A stretch of 11,540 nt of DNA from positions 1-11,540 of the forward strand of contig DHHC01000036.1 of the NCBI GenBank assembly GCA_002403095.1. Direction: 5' to 3'. The notes beneath the pieces were generated by a model. That model did no database searches. It was not told the origin of the DNA and saw only the letters and a list, made by a program, of their open reading frames with translations. The translations under genes and the position numbers were made by a program. Origin of the DNA: Leptolinea sp. UBA4782 (GTDB taxonomy: Bacteria; Chloroflexota; Anaerolineae; Anaerolineales; Anaerolineaceae). Below, piece after piece: positions 6,730 to 11,540 of this stretch. Every line of letters starts with the position of its first letter. Positions within the stretch are counted from its first letter, which is position 1.

Positions 6730-6954
6730 ATGGCATACACAATTGATTCCAAGATCGGTGATTTTCTGAAGGATCCGAAAAGCCTTGCAGTCCTGGGTCA
6801 ATACTTACAGGAAGCTTCGAAAAGTCCTAATGTTGACATGATCAAAGGCATGTTAATCAAAGACATCATCTCCCTGCCCCAGGTTAAGCAGCTGGGTGTC
6901 ACTGAGGAAATGGTCAAGGGCGGACTGGCTAACATTTACGCGAGGTTGAAGTAA
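6730..6954 (+). CDS. Small helical domain protein, 74 residues, unknown function
   Basis: A single-domain protein with the pattern TIDSKIGDFLKDP, AVLGQYLQEAS, MIKGMLIKDIISLP, VTEEMVKGGLANI. It reads as four short amphipathic helices with conserved-looking prolines at turns. From memory, similar domains of about 70 residues occur alone and as C-terminal appendages of some glycosidases in Firmicutes and related bacteria; that recollection is unverified. There is no signal peptide, membrane helix or metal site. The very strong ribosome binding site, the terminator before it (6604-6635) and the one after it (6977-7019) make it its own transcription unit, perhaps well expressed. I cannot name a function. 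Confidence 0.75.
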   Translation: MAYTIDSKIGDFLKDPKSLAVLGQYLQEASKSPNVDMIKGMLIKDIISLPQVKQLGVTEEMVKGGLANIYARLK

Positions 6955-6976
6955 AGCGCTTATCCTGCAAGTGATC

Positions 6977-7019
6977 ATGATCCCGGGCTAGATTTACCAC
7001 CCGGGATCATTGTTTTTTT
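6977..7019 (+). terminator. Rho-independent terminator after the 74-residue gene
   Basis: ATGATCCCGGG (6977-6987) pairs perfectly with 7000-7010 over 11 bp, with a 12-base loop, followed by TG and seven T (7013-7019). It lies 22 bases after the stop codon. The AT-rich 100 bases that follow lead to the lipoprotein gene and hold no promoter I can call with confidence. Confidence 0.9.
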
Positions 7020-7122
7020 AAGGTATGGTTATGCCAATTCCTTATTGCATACATGGGTAGAAAGTGTTAGTATGTTTTTAATGATATATTAATATTATTC
7101 TATATGTGAGATTGGAGGTTCT

Positions 7123-8241
7123 ATGTCAGGTAAACGTGTATTCCCAATCATCGCTGCCTTCATCATCCTTGTCTTAATCCAGCTTGCTTGTTCAACTTCA
7201 TCCATCACCCAAAAAGCAACCGAAATCGTCGGAGTGGTCATTGAGACTGCTGCAGTCCTTCCCGGAGAAGCCACCCAGCCGCCAGCGGCAGAGGCGCCCA
7301 TTGTTGCTGGCCCGCCAACCGCCACCCCGTTTGTTTATTCTGGCGCCCCACCCCAGGCAGGTACGGGCGGGGTGTACGGCCGGTTGTTCTGGAATGGAAA
7401 ACCCGTTCAAGGGCAGGAAATCAAACTTTGTGATGAAATCAAGACCTTTGGAGGATGCCAGGGCGCTGAATACTCCTCCGTTACCGATGCCAATGGCGTA
7501 TACGCCATCCTGAATGTCCCCCCTGGCTCCTACGGTTTGACCTACCGTGCCATAGACAGCGATACCTGGTATTACATCACCTCGGGCATCCTGAACGCCA
7601 AGGATTTCGAGGTACCGGCAGACCAGATGGTTAACGTGGGGGATTTTCACACCATACGGACAGACCTGGTGATCCTCACGCCAACAGAAGACGAGCGCAT
7701 GAGCGGGGTTGCCCGCCCTGTCCTCAGCTGGCAGCCTTACCCCGAAGCAGCGTACTACGAATTAACCTTCCATTCCGGCAGGGGAGGGTCGCTCATTCAC
7801 CGCAAGAAGGTAACCGAAACCAGTTTCACGATGGACCGGGACTTGCAGAGTTGCGAATATTCATTTGATATTGAAGCCTTCAATGCACAGGGAGTCATCA
7901 TTGCCGAATATGACGGCTGGCGCAGGTTTGAGATCGCCGGGCTGCCCCAGAATTGCGTGATGAAAGCGTTAACCCCTGCTGACGGTGCTACCGTTGCCGC
8001 CAATGCTATCACGCTTACCTGGGAACCGCATGAGTGGGCGGCAGTATATAAGCTGCACATGTACCTGGAATCCGATTCCAGCGTGAAGATCCTGGACTTT
8101 GTTGAGACCAGCGATACCAGTTACAAAGTTACCCAGGACGTTCCAGCCGGTACTTATTACTGGGTCGTCTATGGGTACGATGAGTTTGGAGATGGGTTGG
8201 GATTTACTAACGGGTTCACACTGAATGTAACCTCGCCATAG
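7123..8241 (+). CDS. Secreted lipoprotein with carboxypeptidase-regulatory-like and fibronectin-like domains
   Basis: A 372-residue exported protein. The N-terminus has a basic start (MSGKR), a hydrophobic core and the lipobox LIQLAC with C23 as the likely lipidated residue. A Pro/Ala/Thr-rich linker (about 45-80, with TQPPAAEAP and GPPTATP) follows, typical of cell-envelope tethers. Residues 84-165 look like a carboxypeptidase-regulatory beta-sandwich (GVYGRLFWNGKPVQG, TDANGVYAILNVPPGSYGLTY). About 184-272 and 281-370 look like two fibronectin/Ig-type domains, each opening with a Thr-Pro and a Trp core (PVLSWQPYPEAAYYEL and ITLTWEPHEWAAVYKL). No catalytic motif is seen, so a binding or structural surface role is likely. 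The ATG at 7123 follows GGAGG (7114-7118). It is monocistronic between two terminators. Confidence 0.85.
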   Translation: MSGKRVFPIIAAFIILVLIQLACSTSSITQKATEIVGVVIETAAVLPGEATQPPAAEAPIVAGPPTATPFVYSGAPPQAGTGGVYGRLFWNGKPVQGQEIKLCDEIKTFGGCQGAEYSSVTDANGVYAILNVPPGSYGLTYRAIDSDTWYYITSGILNAKDFEVPADQMVNVGDFHTIRTDLVILTPTEDERMSGVARPVLSWQPYPEAAYYELTFHSGRGGSLIHRKKVTETSFTMDRDLQSCEYSFDIEAFNAQGVIIAEYDGWRRFEIAGLPQNCVMKALTPADGATVAANAITLTWEPHEWAAVYKLHMYLESDSSVKILDFVETSDTSYKVTQDVPAGTYYWVVYGYDEFGDGLGFTNGFTLNVTSP

Positions 8242-8281
8242 CTCCCCGCATTGCCAGCGGCAGCCATCTTGTTTAATTATT

Positions 8282-8323
8282 ATGACTGCCAGCCACAATA
8301 AATATGGCTGGCAGTCATTTTTT
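8282..8323 (+). terminator. Rho-independent terminator between convergent genes
   Basis: A perfect 14-bp stem (8282-8295 with 8305-8318) closes a 9-base AT-rich loop and runs into six T (8318-8323). It lies 40 bases after the lipoprotein stop. Its - strand exit is AT-rich but lacks a good T run, so it serves mainly the + strand gene; the convergent glucosidase ends at 8370. Confidence 0.92.
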
Positions 8324-8369
8324 GGCATGACGAAATCCAGTGTAATAAATAGATTGATAATCCGTATAC

Positions 8370-9971
8370 CTAATCCAAATCAACAACCAGGGCTTCGTTT
8401 CCCAGCAAGCGTATGGCATTGCCTTGCGGTTGTTCAAGTTTTTCACGCCTGGTCGAAAGCAGCAGGTTCCAGGTTTTCCCCGCCAGGTCGCTGCCAAGGA
8501 ACAACCGAACAGGTTTGCGGCCAAAGTTGATTGCCACCAGGATCATTTCATCCTTCGTTTGCCGCAGGTAAGCCATCAACGTCTTTGGCTCAAAAGTCAG
8601 CGGCATGTACAGCCCTTCCTGCAGGGCTTTGTGTTCCTTGCGGAGCGCAATCAATTTGCGGTAGACATTGTAAAGGGATTCCGGGTCATCCCGCTGGGCA
8701 GCCGCATTGCGGTAAGGAAAATCGGGATGCACTGTCATCCAGGGGGCACTGCTGCTGAAACCGGATTGCGGACTGTTATCCCATTGCATCGGGCTGCGGC
8801 AGGCATCGCGGGTTGGAAAGAGAGGAAAATAGCGCTTACCAGGCGGGTCCTGGATCTGGCTGTACGGCACATGGATATTGCGCATGCCGATCTCTTCACC
8901 ATAATAAAGGTAAGGTGTTCCGCGTGCTGTGAGCAGCAGCACCGCGGCAGCTTTGTTACGATCGTCATTCTCGCCTGTCCGGTACCGGCTGGAAGACCGC
9001 TTGTTGTCATGATTGTTTAACACAAGCGTCGGCCAGGCATCCTCACCCAGTGCGTTCTCCCAACGCTGCAATGCAGCCTGCATCCGGCCGGCATCCCAGG
9101 GGCAGTTGAGCAGCTCAAAATTGAAAGCGGCATGCAGCTTTCCATCGCCCATGTATTTGGCTGCCCCTTCCGGTCCGACCAGGAAACTTTCACCCACCAC
9201 ATAGCGTTCCGGATAGGCATCCGTCACCTGGCGTATCTCCTCAACCGCGCCTTTCATTTCTGGCTGGTCGGTATCATATATATGTGTTTGCCTGTCAAAT
9301 TTTCGCAAGCCCAGTTTTTGCGGGTTATCCCTAAACCGGGCGTCCTTGAAATACTGGTTGAAAACATCCAGCCGGAAGCCGTCCACACAGCGGTCCATCC
9401 AGAACCGGAAGATCTCCATCATCGCCTCACGTAATTGCGGATTGCGCCAGTTCAATTCAGGTTGCAGCTTCCCGAACATGTGGTAATAATACTGACCCCT
9501 GCCTTCATCATATTCCCAGGCCCAACCGCCAAACCACGACGACCAGTTATTGGGGCGTTTTCCGCCCGGTTTTCCATCCCGCCAGATATACCAATCACTG
9601 TACGGGTTGTCGCTGCTGGAACGACTTTCCAGGAACCACGGGTGCTGGTCCGAGGAATGGTTGAGCACCAGGTCCATGATGACCCGAATCTTGCGTGAAT
9701 GTGCCTCTCGAATCAGGATATCAAAGTCATCCAGGCTGCCGAAGAGCGGGTCGATGCCGCAATAATCGGAAACATCATAGCCAAAATCAACCATCGGCGA
9801 CGGGTAAACAGGCGAAAGCCAGATGGCGTCCACCCCCAATTCTTCAAGGTAATCGAGATGAGTAATAATCCCCTGCAGGTCACCAACCCCGTCTCCATTG
9901 CTGTCGGCAAACGAGCACGGGTAGATTTGATAAATAACCCCATCTTTCCACCACTGGTTTGAATTGTCCAT
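8370..9971 (-). CDS. GH13 alpha-glucosidase (oligo-1,6-glucosidase-like)
   Basis: A 533-residue glycoside hydrolase family 13 enzyme, probably a cytoplasmic exo-acting alpha-glucosidase, since it has no signal peptide. The N-terminus WWKDGVIYQIYPCSF and the metal-loop DSNGDGVGD (23-31) are typical. Conserved regions are DLVLNH (100-105), DGFRLDVFN with nucleophile D202, VGES with acid/base E261, and LNNHDN with D322. RSPMQW lies before the beta-sheet C domain. The valine next to D202 is the residue linked to alpha-1,6 preference in isomaltases and oligo-1,6-glucosidases, though other GH13 activities also have it, so specificity is inferred. The ATG at 9971 follows GAGGAG. It stands alone: no sugar transporter or LacI-type regulator is in the window. 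Trehalose synthase and sucrose isomerase are less likely alternatives, given the usual length and motifs. Confidence 0.92.
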   Translation of the reverse strand: MDNSNQWWKDGVIYQIYPCSFADSNGDGVGDLQGIITHLDYLEELGVDAIWLSPVYPSPMVDFGYDVSDYCGIDPLFGSLDDFDILIREAHSRKIRVIMDLVLNHSSDQHPWFLESRSSSDNPYSDWYIWRDGKPGGKRPNNWSSWFGGWAWEYDEGRGQYYYHMFGKLQPELNWRNPQLREAMMEIFRFWMDRCVDGFRLDVFNQYFKDARFRDNPQKLGLRKFDRQTHIYDTDQPEMKGAVEEIRQVTDAYPERYVVGESFLVGPEGAAKYMGDGKLHAAFNFELLNCPWDAGRMQAALQRWENALGEDAWPTLVLNNHDNKRSSSRYRTGENDDRNKAAAVLLLTARGTPYLYYGEEIGMRNIHVPYSQIQDPPGKRYFPLFPTRDACRSPMQWDNSPQSGFSSSAPWMTVHPDFPYRNAAAQRDDPESLYNVYRKLIALRKEHKALQEGLYMPLTFEPKTLMAYLRQTKDEMILVAINFGRKPVRLFLGSDLAGKTWNLLLSTRREKLEQPQGNAIRLLGNEALVVDLD

Positions 9972-10078
9972 GCTCTCCTCGATGTTATTTTCGTTGAAAT
10001 TCTAACACAGGAAGAAATAAGGGGCATACTTCACAATAATCCAGCTTGTTTCCAATGTAACAGGATTGGATAGTGCAC

Positions 10079-10116
10079 TTACCAGTTTCACGTTCCCGGG
10101 ATATACTATTTATAAG
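10079..10116 (+). promoter_or_regulatory. Candidate promoter region of the sulfotransferase gene
   Basis: Two overlapping sigma70-like pairs are visible: TTACCA (10079-10084) with TATACT (10102-10107) at 17 bases, and TTCACG (10087-10092) with TATAAG (10111-10116) at 18 bases. Each -35 matches 4 of 6 and each -10 matches 5 of 6. Downstream, CTAGA-A-TCTAG (10135-10145) is a short palindrome that could be an operator. The rest of the divergent 208-base spacer shows no gene. Confidence 0.4.
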
Positions 10117-10179
10117 GTAACTTGATTCGTTTTTCTAGAATCTAGTTATCTGCAGTCTTCAGGTGCCACGGGAATATCG

Positions 10180-11484
10180 ATGTATTTTGATTTAGCAGCA
10201 TTTTTTAGATACAACTTCAAAGCTTTCTTCAATTCAAAAGAAAAACATTACCAACTCACACCCAAACGGTTCATCATCCTATTGATATGGCTGGGCTTAT
10301 TTATTCCTTACGAGGTCATCCTGCGGATCTTCCTGATATTGGATGAGATCTTCTTTCCCGGTTACCACAGACAGGATGTAATCAGGCCGGTCTTTATCAT
10401 TGGGAACCCTCGCAGCGGGACAACTTTCTTGCACCAGTTGATGGATAAAGACAAGGAGCATTTCACCTCCCTAAAGGTTTGGGAACTGATCTTTGCGCCT
10501 TCCATCATTCAGCGTAAATTGATTTGGGGCATTAAGAAGATCACCACGCTTATTGGTGCGCCTATAGAGCATATAATCCATCATTTCAACCGCCGTATGG
10601 CGGATCATAATAAAGCCCATACAATCAGAATCGATGCGGCGGAAGAAGACGAGCACATCCTGATACACGCCTGGAGCAGTGCTTCACTATGGGCTTTGTA
10701 TCCCATTCCCGAAGAGGTGCTGCCTTACTTCAACTTCGATCGCGATATTCCCGGCAAGCAAAAGGATAGGGTGATGCGCTTCTACCGGAACATGCTTCAA
10801 CGGCACCTTTACGCACATGGCGGTAACTTTACCCTGTTATCCAAGAATCCAGCATTTACACCCAAGATCGCCAGCCTGCTGCAATATTTTCCAGATGCCC
10901 GGTTTATCAACCTGGCGCGCAATCCTCTAGAAACCATGCCTTCCATAATGAATTACATGGCAGCCGGTTGGAAGCTTTCCTGTGATCCACTGGAAGCATA
11001 CCCGCATAAAAAAGAATTCTTTGAAATCCTCAATTATTACTACAAATACCCGGTGGAATTCTTCCAGGATAGGCCGGAGATATGCGCCTTCTTGCGCTAT
11101 GAAGATTTGGTCACCAACCCTCAGGTAGCAGTTCGGGAGATATACACATTCCTGGGATTGGAGATTTCAAAGAATTATGACCAGATTGTTTCTGCTGAAT
11201 GCGAGAAAGCCAAGCAATACCAAAGCAGCCACATCTATTCCATGAGCGATATGGGGTTAACCACCGACCAGATCAATTCTGCATTTAAAGAAGTCATCAG
11301 CCTGTATGGGTTTGGAACCGCACTGAAAGAATTACCAGAGGAAGGATTCCTGTGGCAGATCCGAAACTCGGGTACCAAACGGAGACAACGCAGGCTGGCG
11401 CGGCACAGCAAGCGTCAGAGGGGCTTTCTCTTTAGAAAGATCCGAATGCATAAAAGGATTTTTCATCGCAGCCCGCTGCACTAA
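10180..11484 (+). CDS. Membrane-anchored PAPS-dependent sulfotransferase family protein
   Basis: A 434-residue member of the sulfotransferase fold (Sulfotransfer_3-like), which moves a sulfuryl group from PAPS to a hydroxyl or amine. The 5'-phosphosulfate loop is IGNPRSGTTFLHQL (74-87). The 3'-phosphate site is LARNPLETMPS, with R247 and S255. RYEDLVTNPQ (306-315), where the core usually ends, is also present. EEDEH (155-159) and SKNPAF (221-226) are further conserved-looking pieces. A hydrophobic stretch at 30-58 probably anchors it to the membrane. The last 40 residues are strongly basic (16 Lys/Arg between 395 and 430), an unusual tail that may bind phosphate or nucleic acid. The ribosome binding site is weak (AGGTG at 10161-10165, GGGAA nearer the ATG). 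It has no neighbours showing the acceptor. Family confident, substrate unknown. Confidence 0.85.
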   Translation: MYFDLAAFFRYNFKAFFNSKEKHYQLTPKRFIILLIWLGLFIPYEVILRIFLILDEIFFPGYHRQDVIRPVFIIGNPRSGTTFLHQLMDKDKEHFTSLKVWELIFAPSIIQRKLIWGIKKITTLIGAPIEHIIHHFNRRMADHNKAHTIRIDAAEEDEHILIHAWSSASLWALYPIPEEVLPYFNFDRDIPGKQKDRVMRFYRNMLQRHLYAHGGNFTLLSKNPAFTPKIASLLQYFPDARFINLARNPLETMPSIMNYMAAGWKLSCDPLEAYPHKKEFFEILNYYYKYPVEFFQDRPEICAFLRYEDLVTNPQVAVREIYTFLGLEISKNYDQIVSAECEKAKQYQSSHIYSMSDMGLTTDQINSAFKEVISLYGFGTALKELPEEGFLWQIRNSGTKRRQRRLARHSKRQRGFLFRKIRMHKRIFHRSPLH

Positions 11485-11492
11485 GACCAATT

Positions 11493-11515
11493 CAGGGTCA
11501 GCACACAGGGTCAGC
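11493..11515 (+). repeat. Short direct repeat after the sulfotransferase gene
   Basis: CAGGGTCAGC occurs at 11493-11502 and again at 11506-11515, separated by three bases. It lies between the sulfotransferase stop and the terminal inverted repeat of the window. It could belong to the same repeat element. Confidence 0.45.
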
Positions 11516-11517
11516 TC

Positions 11518-11539
11518 GTTACTGTATCAAATTCCCATA
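11518..11539. repeat. Right arm of window-terminal inverted repeat
   Basis: This is the inverse complement of bases 1-22 with 19 of 22 matches, perfect over the outer 12 (CAAATTCCCATA). One more base (G) follows before the window ends. It reads outward from GTTAC, in mirror image of the left arm. Confidence 0.6.
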
Positions 11540-11540
11540 G

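Noticed and set aside
7020..7110. AT-rich stretch upstream of the lipoprotein as a promoter
   Set aside because: Several -10-like words exist (TAGTAT, TATATT) but none has a convincing -35 at the right distance.
8424..9020. + strand open frames opposite the GH13 gene
   Set aside because: The - strand has all GH13 catalytic motifs in a single frame; the + strand frames are shadows.
9972..10060. Promoter for the GH13 gene
   Set aside because: A TAGAAT on the - strand is a fair -10, but no -35-like hexamer stands 16-18 bases upstream.
1..11540. CRISPR array, tRNA or rRNA gene, riboswitch, prophage or toxin-antitoxin pair
   Set aside because: No regularly spaced repeats, cloverleaf-like sequences, conserved RNA cores or phage proteins were seen in any gap between genes.

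Overview
The window looks like chromosomal DNA from a free-living bacterium. The mix of genes (a short-form GyrB, a Pro/Thr-rich lipoprotein with fibronectin-like domains, a standalone JAMM peptidase, many polytopic membrane proteins of no recognised family) and the moderate GC content suggest Chloroflexota, perhaps Anaerolineae. That assignment is an inference from gene character; no rRNA or tRNA is present to confirm it. I see no CRISPR array, no phage genes and no clearly new defence or biosynthetic system.

Layout. 1-102: leader with a sigma70-type promoter and an operator-like inverted repeat. 103-951 (+): MBL-fold hydrolase, ended by a strong bidirectional hairpin at 978-1008. 1034-2261 (-): a two-gene unit of a nine-helix membrane protein followed by a JAMM (MPN+) metallopeptidase. 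2360-3583: a 1.2 kb insertion sequence with an intact DD35E transposase (-), imperfect terminal inverted repeats and an extra terminal-repeat-like copy outside its left end. 3662-6591 (+): a six-helix membrane protein translationally coupled by a 4-bp overlap to gyrB, then a perfect terminator. 6730-6954 (+): a 74-residue helical protein with its own strong ribosome binding site and terminator. 7123-8241 (+): a secreted lipoprotein. 8370-9971 (-): a GH13 alpha-glucosidase convergent with the lipoprotein across a 14-bp-stem terminator. 10180-11484 (+): a PAPS-type sulfotransferase with an N-terminal hydrophobic anchor and a very basic tail, divergent from the glucosidase.

How the genes work together. 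Most are separate transcription units bounded by hairpin terminators, so this is ordinary housekeeping and accessory chromosome rather than one pathway. Two couplings stand out: the membrane protein fused translationally to gyrB, and the JAMM peptidase 10 bases behind a membrane protein. The IS sits between these two units, upstream of both, and each of its ends carries an outward-facing -35-like hexamer that could alter their expression.

One window-scale signal is not explained by genes. The first 22 bases and bases 11518-11539 are an inverted repeat (19 of 22 identical, the outermost 12 perfect). Either the sequence was cut at two copies of one repeat element, or the window is itself bounded by terminal repeats.
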